Assembly (NCBI RefSeq): GCF_025602895.1
Contig: NW_026516220.1
Span: 310,001-374,000, forward strand
Direction: 5' to 3'
DNA: 64,000 nt
DNA from: Polychytrium aggregatum
Lineage: Eukaryota > Chytridiomycota > Chytridiomycetes > Polychytriales
Each line of letters opens with the position of its first letter. Position 1 is the stretch's first letter. The notes below the pieces were generated by a model that made no database searches, was not told where the DNA came from, and saw nothing but the letters and a program-made list of their open reading frames with translations. Below, in pieces: positions 32,998-45,573 of this stretch. Position numbers and translations under genes: made by a program.

Positions 32998-35900
32998 TCA
33001 ACCCCCAAACTGCAATGGCTGTAATAGCCAGCGCTCTACCAGCGAGCCCAACCTGATCAGCAATTGATTATCGGCCAGGGTATGGATTGTGTCGACACGG
33101 AAAACAACACTGTTGCGCTCTGCCTCTGCACGGAGCGACCGGATCCGATCCTTCAAAGCCTCGTGGTGTCGGAGGTACTCTTGCTTGACCCCGGGTTCTA
33201 CGCCCAGGTCGCTTCCAGAATCCATGTTGGTGCAGTACTTTTTGCGGAGGTTCTCGACAAATTTCTGGAGGCGGGGTTTGGCCAGGACGCAATGAGGGCC
33301 ATGACGGAAGCGATCCCATGCACATTGCACATTGCACATTGCACATTGCACATTGCACATTGCACATTGCACATTGCACGGGGCCGGATACGTACCTTGA
33401 GCACAGCCGGCTCCTGAATATACTGCACCACGTCGTGGAGCTGGTTCCGGAAGCCCTTGATGTAGTGTGCGATGTCCTGAGCTTTCTGGTGCTCCGTCGC
33501 ATATATCTGCTTGCTGGTGTTGAGCTTGGTCCTCAGCGCCTCTATGTTCTCCTCGTAGGTCTGCTTCTGCTTGCTCAGTATCTCTAGCTCTTTGTTGATA
33601 TCCTGCGTGGAGTGCACACAGGCTCGCAGGCTCAGCGCGGGGTCGTCGGCTGTCACGAAGCATCTCCCAGCGGCATCCAAGCTCACCAGAATGTGGCGCG
33701 ACATCTCGGCAATGTCGTTTTCCCTTGGCTCGACTTGCTCCTTCAGCTCTTTGATGCGGAAGTCGAGGACAAATTTGAACTTCTCAAGCTCCTGGTTCTT
33801 TTTCTTGAGTTCGTACACTCGCCTTTCCTTGTTCTGAATGAGCTCGTCTCTCTCCGACATCTGGGTTGCCAAATTGCATCCAGCGTTGGAGTTTCGCGTC
33901 AGCAGCAATGCGAGAAACACCCAGCGTGGCACATGCGTTTGCAGCAGCCTTGGTATGATCTTCGTCGTGGCCACGGATGTGCGAAAGCAGTCTGTTTCCG
34001 TAGTACGGCCTCCTCACCTCCTTTTTCATCATGGCAATCTCCTTCTCGAGCACAGCAATGGCCCCGTTCAAACGCTTCTCCGTATCGGCGGCGGCCCTCA
34101 ACTGCAGGCCCTGGTCCTCGAGATCCTTGTTGAAAGTATTGAACTTTTTGCGATAGAGCCCGTTTTCGCCCTTCAGTCGCGACCCCTCCTCTCGCTCGGC
34201 CTTTAGCCGCCGGTCAAACTTGTCGACGTACGACTGGATTTCAGAATCGGCGTCCTCGTCGTTTTGCCTAGCCATTTCTTCGCATTCTCGGATCTGAACC
34301 CGCAGCTCTTGCCTCAGCTGCATTGTGGAGTCAAAAGTTCACAGACAAGCTTTCAGCGCAACAACTCCTGCGATACGTCTTGGGTGGCGTGCGATGACCC
34401 AAGGCCTGTGTGGGGTACTATGGCGGCGCACGTGCGTTGCGAGACTGGTGCATACCTTGCCAATCTCATTGGTCTTCTGTCGCAGGCTCTCCTCGGCGTC
34501 GTATTCCATCTTTACGAAGGTCTTTTGCTTCTCGCGGTCAAACTCCTCCAGCCGCTTGGTCCAGTCCTCTTCCACCATAATCTTGTGATTCTGAAGCTCC
34601 TGAAGTCGCTCATACTCCCTCATCATCTCCTGGTTGTATCGACCCTCAACCTCCTGTGTACGATAAGAGTGCTGGATCTTCAGAGTGATTCGGATATGGC
34701 TATCTACGGACACTCAAGCGCAGATATGGCACCGCCACCTTATAGCCCGGTCGACCCCTTCACTCGTTGCGGTAAAGCAGTGCCTGGCTTTGATCTTACG
34801 TGCAGCTCGTTCATGTAGCGCGACTTTGTTCGCTGGATCTCCTCTTCATGCTTGACCTCCTCCTTATCCTTTTCGTTCCGCAAGACTGATGTAAGGATTT
34901 TGAGAGCCTCGATTTCCTGCGAGAACTTTTCGTTGGTTTCCTTGAGCTTCTCGTTGAAGTTCATGTCCTTCAGACGCAGCTGGTACTCGTGCTCCAGTTT
35001 GAGTTCATCCAAGTTCCGCTGAAGCTCGGCCATGGTCAGGGTCTTTTCCTCCAGGTCGGACTTGGTTATCAACATCTACATAGCGATGGAAACAGCCATG
35101 AACTTGAGTCGGTCATGTCTGACGGCTGCTTGGCTTTGTCTCCCTCTTCCAGACCAGAGTATCTGTGCATGGGAGGTGGAGGCAGAGCGTGCGCTCATGT
35201 TGTCAAGCACGGTTATAGTACCTCGTCTGCAAATTGAATCGACTTTTCTCGCTTCATCTGTCGGTCGTCCTTGTCGGAGATCTTGAACATGTATATGCAG
35301 CCGTCTTCTGAGGCTGAGAACAGAAACTGGTCGTCGAATGAGATCCGGAAGCGGGTGATCGCTGCGGAGTGGGCGTGATGCTCTTGAAAGTCAGATGGAT
35401 CTCCGGTGAGAGGATACTTGAGCGATCGGATGGTGCCCGAGCCAGTTCCTTGTGTCGAAGAGTACGAGCGGTGTTAGAAAAGCTCAGGGCTGCAGTCATG
35501 CTCCGCCAATACATCGGTTGTGCTGAATCTGGCCAGGCTCCTTCGAGTCCAGAAATCCTGGAGATACACCGAGAGATCGCGACGATGGATCCATCACACT
35601 GGCACACCTGCAAACATCATACGCCCCGAGTGTGAGACGATGATTTGTGTCAGCACAACATTTGCCTCGACTTCCATGGTCACGATCGAGTCAGTGATGG
35701 CCTTGAGGAGTACAGAGGAAGAGTCACGATCAAACATGCATGAGTCTCAGGCTGACGTGCGACATTGCCGAGGCAATGATATACCGATGCAGAACGGGCC
35801 TGGTGGTCATTTGGGCAGACGCACATGGACCAAGATACACCATGCGGCCCAAGTAGCCCGCTGTTGCATTTTCATGGCTCAGACCGCGCATCATGGCCCC

Positions 35901-38798
35901 AGCAACTTGACAGTGTTTTCATATACACAAACCTTGAGGATCTTGTCCGAGCCCACAGTAAACAGAGTTTTTCCGTTGGATGTGCACAGAGCTGAAGTGT
36001 ATGCGCAACTCTTCAGGATGTGCTCGTTTTCCCGCTTCATCTCAAGGATGTTCCAGGTATATACGGCGCCATCCGTGCCCGCCGATACCAATAGTGCGTC
36101 GTCTGGGGTCCAATAGAGCGATTTGATCTTGCCATTGTGCCCTTTGAGGTTGTAGAGATTGTCGAAGGTCCACGTGTTGTAGATTTGGATGACGTTTCCG
36201 TGAACGGCGGCAAAGATGTGGCCGCCGTTGGAAAAGCGGCACTATATCAAACCACCCATGATGGTGATGGTGATGGTGATCATGCCCAACAACCGACCGA
36301 CGTAATATTGGTGCCGTGCGAAATCACACATATTGGGGCGACCATATGAATATCCAAACTCCAAATCAAACAAATCAACGATCTTGGCTCGGTGCGACAA
36401 AACCAAAGCGAAAGATTGGTCCACATGATGTGCCGCAGCTCATCATGGCAAGTCTGCTCTATCGGCGGATACAATACCTCTCGACAGCTCCGGATCGGGA
36501 ACTCGCGAAAGAGCCGGAGATCATCCATGAGCACATTCATGAGCCGTAGCTTGTCACCAAATCCAACCAGCAGATAGAGGCCCGATGGGTGAAGGGCCAC
36601 GGTGTAGGATTCTTCTGGAAAATACTTGACCAGTTCGCACGTTCGTTTGACATAGTTCCACACTCGGACGGACTTGTCGGTGCCGCAGGTGACAAGCAGG
36701 GGCTTTCGACAGCAAACGTCCAGGCCAAGGACAGCCCCGTGGTGGAAAGGCTGGGACAGACTTTCGAACTTGGACTCCTCGCTCTGACAGAGGCAGAATT
36801 AAAGAATAAAATCAGGACTGGCCATGTCGGAGACATATGTAGAACTAAATGACTCGTGCCGCTCAGACCTCGGCGCTGGCATCGGCAGAGTATGAGGCCT
36901 CGCTGCCAGCCCGGTGGAACGGTGTTTACCTGCAACTCGTCAGCAGCAAGCGATGTCTTCCAGATTTGGTTGTTACTTGTTCCAACAATGAGGTTGCCTT
37001 CGCTGCCGCTGACGGCCATGGTCTGCACCGACAGGGCTGTGTCTGTCGGAAAGGTGACCTTTCGGGCGATTCTGAATCCGTGCGGATCATCGAGCGAGGG
37101 CTCAAAGGCGACGACGAGGCCTGACGATCCACCTGCCACGAAACCACGCGGGCTGGAAGAGATGCTCTTGAGGATGGTGCCCTTGATGGGGAAGTAGACG
37201 GTTGTCAAGAGTGCGGACTGATCGGTGATGAAGATCGCGTCTTTGGTGGCCAGTGCCAGACGATTTCCACTGATCCAGGCTTGTGCTTGGTAGTCCTGCA
37301 CAGAATGGACGGCCATGGCACAAGAGACGGTGTCGTTGAACCAAGGTATAGGTGAGCAGATGCAACGGTATCGCCGCCGGACTGTGGGGGGCTGTGGGGG
37401 CTTTGGAGGCTATGATGGCTCTATGGAGACAAGGACATGGGCGATGCACTCCCAGATGCTATCGCGAGTCAAGCATCTGAAAACCGAACAAAGGAAGCTG
37501 AATAGGTGCCTGGACGGCCGACTCACGTTGGGTGGTATGGTACTCGCCAATGGACTCAGTTCTCCTTCTGCATAGAGCAGTACCCGACAGAACCCGTCGC
37601 CGATGACGGAGCAGCGTGTACCGTCGTTGGGATTGATGCACACATGGCGAATGACCTTTTTGTCGCCCGGAATCAGTCCCTTGATCACGGTGCCGTTGGA
37701 GCCGGAAGTGGTCGAGTCGAAGATGGGCAGCGACGCCATCAGCTTGCCCTTTTCCCACCCAAAGTAGTTCAGGGTCCATTCCGGAGCGCCGAGTTGGGCG
37801 ACAAGATATCGCGAGTCGCCCGAGAACGAAAGATCGGTAAACTCCTGAGGAAGGAAGGAGGGCAACATCAACATCAACATCAACATCAACATCAACATCA
37901 ACATCAACATCAACATCAACATCAACATCAACAGCAGCAGTTGGTCAGACCGTGTGAGAAAGCCATCGAAATCGCACCAGAGCGTGCATTGGGACCGCAA
38001 TGGCCGAAACGTGACAGCGCAGATGGCACTCGACGAAGGTAAAATGGCTTCGATTGCGACGAGCCACTGAGATGGTCGACTAAGCAGTCGGCTCATGCGA
38101 TTGGGAAGCGTCACCACCATCGGATGCATTACCCTGGCCAGGATCTCGGTGTTGATCGTGACGCTGCGGCGCTTTCGAAAGCTGTGGGCATCGTAAATTT
38201 GAATGGTGGGCCTGCCGCCGAAGCGATCCAAGGCCATTTTCTCGGCCACAGCCAGGATATTCCGATCCGCCGAGACTGTCAGGGACGTGATGGCCTCGCC
38301 ATACTCGGATATGGGGATGAAGCGTTGGGTGTTTTGGTCAGCGTTGTGGACTAGGCGTCGAGGAGCAGTCGGGAATGGAAGAGGAGTTCTCAGAATGACG
38401 TCCTAAGGCGAGTGCTAGGCAGAGCGATGGTTTGGAGTGGCCAACACCAACACCATTGTCAGAGCCAGTACGCCACGCGGCACGACGGTCCGTCTTACCG
38501 ACGACATTGCATCCAGCCGGGAAGAGGATGGTGTTCTCATCGACAAAGAAGAGATTATCTTTGATGTCGCTCTTGAACCCAAAGACGAAGCTGCGGAGCG
38601 ACAGTGGCAGTAGCGATGGTGCGGTTCAGTAATGTGGCAAGCGCGTGGCAGGGAGTAGCTCTGGGAGGAGCCGTCGTGACCGGCAACTTGGATTGTTGCT
38701 TGAGAGCAGCCACGGAAGCATCCGAGAGTGCGGCTGGGTGCAATGGGCGTGGGCGGCGTGCTATAGATCAACCTGTGGGCGGCCGAGGCGATTGACAT
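32998..38798 (-). CDS. CFAP57: cilia- and flagella-associated protein 57 (WD repeats plus coiled coil)
   Basis: CFAP57 (WDR65/FAP57) is an axonemal protein linked to inner dynein arm and regulatory-complex assembly. Fifteen exons on the - strand: 38798-38773, 38590-38499, 38350-38133, 37844-37527, 37295-36930, 36783-36478, 36241-35933, 35701-35608, 35448-35222, 35075-34800, 34653-34456, 34317-34018, 33860-33687, 33602-33396, 33264-32998. They total 1125 aa, near the family's length, with every phase matching. Residues 1-652 are WD repeats (SFVFGFKSDIKDN, ALHPSGLYLLVGFGDKLRLMN, SAGTDGAVYTWNILEM, SASEDGCIYMFKI). Residues 653-1125 are coiled coil (SRLKGENGLYRKKF, LKKKNQELEKFKFVLDFRI, VVQYIQEPAVLK). 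The tiny first exon is inferred from phase and from fit to the family N-terminus. The gene implies a flagellated life stage. Confidence 0.93.
33320..33379 (+). repeat. (GCACATT)n 7-bp tandem repeat in a CFAP57 intron
   Basis: About eight units of GCACATT, wholly within the intron between exons 14 and 15 (33395-33265). Confidence 0.9.
37864..37932 (+). repeat. (CAACAT)n hexanucleotide repeat in a CFAP57 intron
   Basis: About eleven to twelve CAACAT units, wholly in the intron between exons 3 and 4 (38132-37845). Confidence 0.9.
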
Positions 38799-39444
38799 TG
38801 TATCGACGCTATGGGAGTCCGGGAGATGGATGAGCTTTGCGGCCTTGCCACAATCGCACGAACGTCAGAGAATGCTCTTCCCGCTCGCCAAGGCGACGTC
38901 CGCCCAAAGCTGGGTCTCGCGGACAACCACGGCCCTCCATGAGCTGCGCGCCATTTTGCTGGGAGTGAATCAGAGGGTGTCTGTCGGAGGAATGTGGTGA
39001 TTGCCGGTCGTGGGAAGGTACTGGGACTGAACAGAGCCTGGAATAATAGAGCAAGTCCAGGCTTCTCAAGGCAGCACACCAACTCGACACCCACTGAAGA
39101 TCAACGAGTGCCAGACTCTGCCTGGTGCAGGATCCACTCGACGGCAGCAGGGCCAGCGGAGGTTCTGAAGCCAGCTGTATTCAGACACATGATAGGCAAT
39201 GCAATATCAACATATGCTCGGCCGGTTGCCACCAGAGAGGCTGTATGGGTGCGCAGGAGGACAAAGCCACGGGACCAGGAAAATGAACGGATGATGGAGG
39301 GCTTCGCAAAGCAGGGGATGAAGAGCGATTTCTAGTCAAAGCCAACAAATAGAGCAGAGGGACAGAGGAGTCCTCTGGCGAGCAGGTACGGATGGCGCTT
39401 GACGGTCTCGAAAGGCTGGGCCGCGCCCAGTCACGCATTTGGAA
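38799..39444. other. intergenic between CFAP57 and VTC1
   Basis: No coding evidence. It separates the 5' end of CFAP57 from the 3' end of VTC1, both on the - strand, and so should hold the CFAP57 promoter. Confidence 0.4.
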
Positions 39445-40391
39445 TCAGTAGAACAGCAGATCCTTGGGATTCGAGAACTTGAGCCAAAAGTTGAGCAGCA
39501 CGGCGGTAAACAGAACCAGGACCAAGACGAGAGGGCCCCATCGATCCTCGTAGGGTCCAGGGTCTGCGGTTGGGCGGCCAGCGCGCGTTCAGATAACAGA
39601 GGGAGAGGGTGGTGGGCCGGAGTAACCAAAGAGGATCGTGGACAACGGGTTAGATACATGGAACCATGGACCGAAGCCGAGGCAGTCCCGGCGGCAGCAG
39701 GCGATCGTGGCACGCCATCGGCATTTGAGAGCCTCGGTACAATCACTTCAAGCGGTGAATCGGACTTCCCGGGGTGAAACATGAGAGTGGGTAGTCTGTC
39801 AGCCGTACCTCGAGTGCGGATCTTCTGGGATCTCAGCTGGTACATGTACAGACAGTAGGCCATGAAGAACATGGCAATGCCGGTGAAGGCCAGGCCAGTC
39901 AGCTGCCCGACACGATCGCCAAAGTTGAGGAGAGACAGGGCCAGGCCACCCAAGACCATGGTGACTAGCGATGCACGACCGGATTGAGTCATCGAGATGA
40001 TCCGCAGCGGTGGGATATTGCAGGGCCAAAACCAGCGGATATCAGCAGAGATCGTGTCGGTCGAGATAGCAATCGCAAAAGCAAGAGTCAGTCAGGGCCG
40101 TATGTGCCGGATCAATCAGCAAGCCGACTTGCGGCACGTTCAGGTATAGCTCGGGCGGTATCGAGCAGCAGACAGACTGCAGCGGCCTGGACGACGACCC
40201 TGAGACTCGGGTCGAGTCCCGGGGAGGGGATACGCACAGTTGAGCCACGACAGGAAAGTGCGTTCGTTCGCAAAGAAGACCTTGGGCTCGACACGGACAG
40301 GGGTGACGACCCGCTTGGACAGGGTCTCCCGCAGACGATCGGGGATCGAGATGGGCACGTCGTTATTGAGGAGCGGCTGGGTTTCAGACAT
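39445..40391 (-). CDS. VTC1: vacuolar transporter chaperone subunit 1 (VTC1-like)
   Basis: Small membrane subunit of the VTC complex, which makes polyphosphate from ATP and moves it into the vacuole. Three exons on the - strand (40391-40238, 39964-39809, 39563-39445) give 142 aa. After a short N-terminus comes the diagnostic block [18 protein letters not shown], then TM1 ([17 protein letters not shown]), TM2 ([19 protein letters not shown]), the basic loop and [19 protein letters not shown] as TM3. Exon 2 (156 nt) and exon 3 (119 nt) have the same length and phase as the last two exons of the neighbouring VTC4-like gene. The role is assigned by strong family similarity. Confidence 0.93.
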
Positions 40392-42142
40392 GGCTCAGAG
40401 ATAGGATGTGCTGATGGATACGGCGGTGAGAGGAAATGTCCCGGGGACGTGAGTTTGGTTGCGCAGGGATGAGGGCCGACTGTAGCAGTCGGAGCAAAAC
40501 ACGGATGACAGGACGACGGACACCCGAATCTCGCACGCATTGATTGTGCTGTGATGGCGAATGGGGGAGGGGATGCCGACGACGGGGGGTATGATGGCGG
40601 AAGGATGCAAACAGCAGAGTCGATCGAGGAAGCGCCAGAATCGCGAGGTGTCCTCAATGGAATGAGGCAGGTTGGAGACGAGTGGATGGCGACCGAGGAA
40701 GGCACCAGACGGGAAGCACACGAGTGCATATGCTGCAGCTGAGCTGCTTCGAGACATCTCGAGTGCCAAAAGCACGATTGCATCGTCAAGTTGCGTCTTG
40801 GTTCACCCAGCGCTCCATCTGGCCAGCCATCCAAACGGGCCAAGGCAAGCCCAGAAGAACGCCAGATGCGGTGCAGGGTATGGGATGCGATAGTGCGATG
40901 AAATACCTGCAACGAGTAGAAGATGGACCTGGAGACCGAGGACGGGTGACCGAGGACGGGAGATCGAGGCCAAGCAGACAAACAGGCGAACAGGACGCTG
41001 GCAGACGAGACCGATGGGCGGAGACGGAAGGAACAGAAAAAAAAGGTTCAGGATTGCTCGCGGGCGACGAGAGGCGGGCTGGTTGGCTGGCTGGTTGGAT
41101 TGTTGGTGCAGGGGAACGAGAAGCAGCGAGGAGTAGCGAGGAGCAGCGAGAAGGCCACAAGGCACAGGCGACGAGGGAGCGAGAGGAAACAAGGACGGCC
41201 ATTGCTGACGAACCAGTTTCGAATTGGTTTTTGTGGCCGGGCACTCGCCAATCAGCGCGCGGAGCGCAAAGCTTCGAGCAGACAAGGCCGGCGGTCAACA
41301 GGGTGTGTGCTCGTGCATCGCTTGGCAGGGCAGTGCGGCAGATGCACGCGCCGCGCCAGGGAGCGCGTGCACTCGGGGCAAGCAAGGGACGCGGCTCGAT
41401 CCTGCGGGGCAAGGGCGATGGACGGCTCGATCCAGGCAACAAGGACGGGGAGTGGCTTGACAAACACGATTCGTCCCCTCGCTCGATCAACAACCGTGAT
41501 GGCGAATTGCATCCAGACAGTGTGGAATCGCGACGGCAATGCGGCGGGCAACAGGATCACAGTGTGCAGGTCGATTGTGGAGACCGGAGAATAACAGGTG
41601 GTGTTCACTCGGAGGCTGCCAAAGTGATCTGTTTTATTTCGTATAGCTTGGCTTGACGCGAGCTCATCACATACTACATGTTCATGGAGGCGGGTGTGGT
41701 GTCCCACAGAATAAAGTGTACGAAGATGGACGCACTCGTTCATGATGGGCGCTCTCTCGCGAGCAGCAAAGTGGGGGGGGGATTAGAAAGCAGACAATAC
41801 ACACAGCAAACAGCTGGAGAGAAGCAAAGGGAGCATGGGCGATCGAGCCAAGGCAAAACGAACACTAGTGGAGCACCAGAAGTGAACAGCGGGCCAAAGG
41901 GAGAAGAAGGCGGCTCGGACCGGACACGACACGGTCTCAGGCCATGTACATGATTCGGCCCTTCAAAAAATTAAATGGCTATCGCCTCCTCGCCTGCGAA
42001 ACATGAATCCGAATCTTGGGTCTGGGCGGCGAGCAACCAGGGTGGTTGAAACATAACAACGATATACAATCGACATTTGTGGATCGGAAATGGGGTCCGA
42101 TTATCTTTGTCGCGCGGATTTCGGCTCGCCATCACGGCCGCT
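40392..42142. other. intergenic between VTC1 and the VTC4-like gene, holding a Fanzor fossil
   Basis: No intact gene. Apart from the Fanzor 3' fragment at 41516-41720, the interval has only domainless GC-rich frames. It contains the upstream region of VTC1. Confidence 0.5.
41516..41720 (+). pseudogene. Fanzor 3'-end fossil with right terminus, copy C
   Basis: Matches 25257-25469 of the intact element. The translated part reads TVWNRDGNAAGNRITVCRSIVETGE then a stop where the intact copy reads GERPAVFTRRLPK. It has lost the RuvC-III context (AARN is AAGN). The 3' untranslated stretch, its hairpin (41651-41663) and the end TGTCCC..AATAAAGTG followed by TA (41719-41720) are still recognisable. 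Nothing of the transposase or of the earlier Fanzor domains remains. Confidence 0.85.
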
Positions 42143-45100
42143 TTAGGCAAACAGCAGGTCGCCCGGATTCGAGAACTTCATCCAAAAGTTGACAACAACG
42201 GCTGAAAACAGGACCAGGACCAGGACGGTTGGGCCCCAGCGATCGTCGAAGGGGCGAGGATCTGGTTGAGGGGGACCGGAGCAGTCGGACGGGTCAGTAC
42301 AGCCGCTGCACCGAGGGAGAGGGGAAGTTTGGCTGCGAGAGACATGATCGGCTTACCTCTCTCGCGAATGCGGTGGACACGCCATTGATACAGATAGAGG
42401 GAATAGCCCATAAACAGCATCGCAATCACGGTGAAGATCAGGCCCGTCAGCTGGCCAATCCGGTCGCCAAAGTTCAGCAGCGACAGCGCCATACCACCGA
42501 GGACCATGGTGACTGGCATGCAACAGCCAAAGTGGGAGCAAAGGAAGGAGATCGAGAGCGCAGTAAAAGACACAGAATTAGCACAGCAGTCGCCTTTTTG
42601 GACTGATGGCGTACTGCCCAAAGACACCGGCCTTGCAGGATTATACAGATACGTACAGTTGAGCCACGACAGGAACGTGCGTTCATTCGCAAAGAAGACC
42701 TTGGGCTCGACGCGAACGGGAACGGCGATGCGCTTCTGCAGGTTCTCCTTGAGGCGCTCGGGGATGACCACGGGCGGGCTTGGGGGCTGCTGGTGGTGGC
42801 TCTTGAAGGTCTCGGCGAGGGTAGCCCAGCTCGTGCGCTTCTTCAGCGAGCCCGAGCCCGAACCAGTGCTCGAGTTACCGAGGAGGGGGGTGCTCTCGTT
42901 AGGGTCATCGACAACAATCTCGATCGCATCCGGCGAGGCCGAGCGGCTCTTGGTGGGCGACGGCGGCTTGGTGGTGATCGAGGAGCGCGAGCCGATAAGG
43001 CTGCGGTGATGATCGAGCACCGTCGGCGATCGGTAGTTGGACGGCTCGGGCTTGAGAATGTTGTCCATCTGGGGCAGCCAGAAGGGCAGGAGCGGGACGC
43101 GGTTCTCAAAAACACTCGCGGCACCATGGACAAACTTGGAAAAGTTCGAGACTTCCTGGACCTGACCATCGATAGCAGCAATGGAGCAGACAGCGGCAGA
43201 TGAGTCGACGACTTATCGCACAGGGAATCGTGTCGGGGATCGTGCTTCCATCTTGCATTCTTTCCCTGGGAGGGGAGTGTAACCACCCACACGGAAACCT
43301 ACCAAGTGGCTCGAGACAAGCTCCTCAACCCAGCTGGGGGCCTGGGCACCGAGATGAGTCTGGGTCTTGACTTCCAGAATGGCATAGGGGAAGCTGTAGA
43401 CATCCTCGGGGAACTGGGTGAGGAACTCCGAAGCGGACGAGGCGTCGGTTCGGCGCCAGTGGTCGCCAGAGCGGGTCTTGCCCGTGTTGTCCTCACGGAC
43501 AACAACCAGATCGGTATCGAGAGAAATGCGCACGCCAGAGTCCCCGGGCAGCTGGAAGGCCACACGGTTGTAAATAGTGCGAATCACGGGGTGGACCTTC
43601 TTTTCGACAATCGAGGCCTGGATCTCAGAGGCCAGCGTTTCCAGGTCCTTGATCTCCTGCTCCGACTTGGACTTGCGCTCGCGCAGCTTCTGAATCTGTC
43701 TCTCCATGACATTTTCGCCACGGAGGTAAGCGTCCAGGTACTTTTCCTTGATCTGGAAGCGTCGCTTGACACTCGACTCGCCCGAGTAGTCGTCCTTGTG
43801 CACCTTTTGCTCGACGTAGATTTCCTGGTCAGAGTTACCGTACCAGCGGAATCGGATGGCCTATCGATGGGTTGATGTGTGTGTGGGGAGAGCCGGGATC
43901 AGAAACAGCTGTTAACCAGAGTGGTCGTTCACACGGTGACAATACCACAGGCAACCTGATACAGCGCCAGCACAGCTACAGCACATACCTCAGCGTTGTT
44001 GCGGCTCTCCATGCGGCCAAGATACAGATCAAAGGACTCATTGTCGAGGTACACGGACGAGACCGAGGGCTGTGCGGCCTGGCCCTTGTTCTGGATGACG
44101 AGGACGGGCAGATACTTGAGGATGATGCACTTGACCTCGGTGACGTTGGCAATGTGGACCCAGTACTTCTTGGTGGTGCGCACAAAGCTCTGGGCCGGGG
44201 TGGTGTCGATGCCCAGCGCCTGAGACTTGACGCCACGGTTGCGGACGACGTCAAAGATCTTGGAGAGGCGGATGATCAGATCGTCGTTGTTTTCCTTGAA
44301 GAAGGGGCGGGAAGTGAGCCGGACCATAAACATGGGCTTGAGCATATACGCAGTGTGCTTGTCATGCTTCTTGAGGATCTGCGGGGCGGAGGGGTCCGAG
44401 AGTGAGTCGGTTTGTCCAGTTCAAAGGTTCAAAGATCTTGCGGCGACTCGATGTCCCATATTGCTACGCAGAGACACCATTCGATGGTGATCACAGTCAC
44501 TGGCGATGGGCGGTGCACCCCCGGTAACGTCACGAGGCAACGCCACGAGGCATACTGGAGTGAGATACAGCTGCCGAGATACGCACCTTCAAGAAGCCAG
44601 TGTAGTTGAGGCGGATAAACTTTGAGAGCTCGCTGAGCTCGTTGGCGATGCGGGTGGTTTCTTCGTCGAGGCGGGTGAAGCGCTCTTCATCGGGATCTTC
44701 GGTGGCCAGGATCGACTTGACAACCGTCTCGCAGTGCTCGATGCGTCGCTTGAGCTCGTCGCCCTTGATGTCACGGAAGGCAGAGACCTGTGGACAGAGT
44801 GACGTCGGCAATTCGACAGCGATTGTTAGGAGACGGCCCCGCGACAGTATCGGAGAGAATTGAAACAGAATTGTAGGGTGCGATCACGATTCCCTCACAA
44901 CAACAGCGCTGGTCGGGCGGGTTATGAAGAGGGTGGCGGTTGCGACGGAAGAGTGTGTCGATCCGACGCGGCAGAATAACGACATAGCGGGGAGACGGAG
45001 ACGGAGAGCAGACCATGCGGTGACGGCATACGACAAATAGATCGATTGCCCAGGAAAGCAAGAGACAGACGGCAGACTGACGCAGAATCCACAGACCTTT

Positions 45101-45573
45101 TCAAGCTCACGCTCCATGAACTCGACAAAAGCAGCCTCATCTTGGTCGTTGAACGGCGTGGCAGGGCCGTCGACTCGGGTCTTGAGCTGACGCTTCAGCG
45201 AATCATAGTCGCTGAGATCGTAGAGCAGGATCGGAAGGGCAGTCAGGACAAGAGCGAGACGACGAGAAGGCGACCCAGGACGAGACGATTCGAAGACAAA
45301 CAGCCCGAGGATGCTATACGAATACTGGGGTTGGGCCAAGAAGCACACCGTTGGGGCGACAGAGGGCAGGACGCCAGAGGAGCGGCTCAGGAGCGACCGT
45401 CGAGACGTGTGGATGCTGCTGCCGGTGTCGGCGCGGCTCATCGTTATCGGCCCCGATCGGTGACTCCTCCTCCAACAGCCACCATGCTGGGACTTGCCCG
45501 GAAGGCAGACTTACAGGTAGTAGAAGCGCCACTCGGGGAAAATAGACTGGGAGAGCTGGGAGCCAAACTTCAT
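42143..45573 (-). CDS. VTC4: VTC4-like polyphosphate polymerase (SPX + VTC catalytic + membrane domain)
   Basis: Catalytic VTC subunit that polymerises ATP gamma-phosphate into polyphosphate at the vacuole membrane, gated by inositol pyrophosphate binding to SPX. Eight exons on the - strand (45573-45515, 45211-45097, 44787-44587, 44378-43989, 43860-43303, 43155-42657, 42512-42357, 42261-42143) give 698 aa, with all phases consistent. SPX domain 1-~150: MKFGSQLSQSIFPEWRFYYL and LKRQLKTR. Tunnel-fold domain ~170-480: KKYWVHIANVTEVK, the arginine pair AIRFRWYG (Arg258, Arg260), EQKVHKDDYSGE with Lys274, and the metal-binding YAILEVKTQ. A Ser/Pro linker leads to [18 protein letters not shown] and three membrane helices. 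The active-site residues favour VTC4 over non-catalytic VTC2/3, but assignment within the family is inference. Confidence 0.9.

Noticed and set aside
33320-33379. Possible CRISPR-like or coding repeat
   Set aside because: Pure 7-bp tandem repeat with no spacers, between two well-supported CFAP57 exons.
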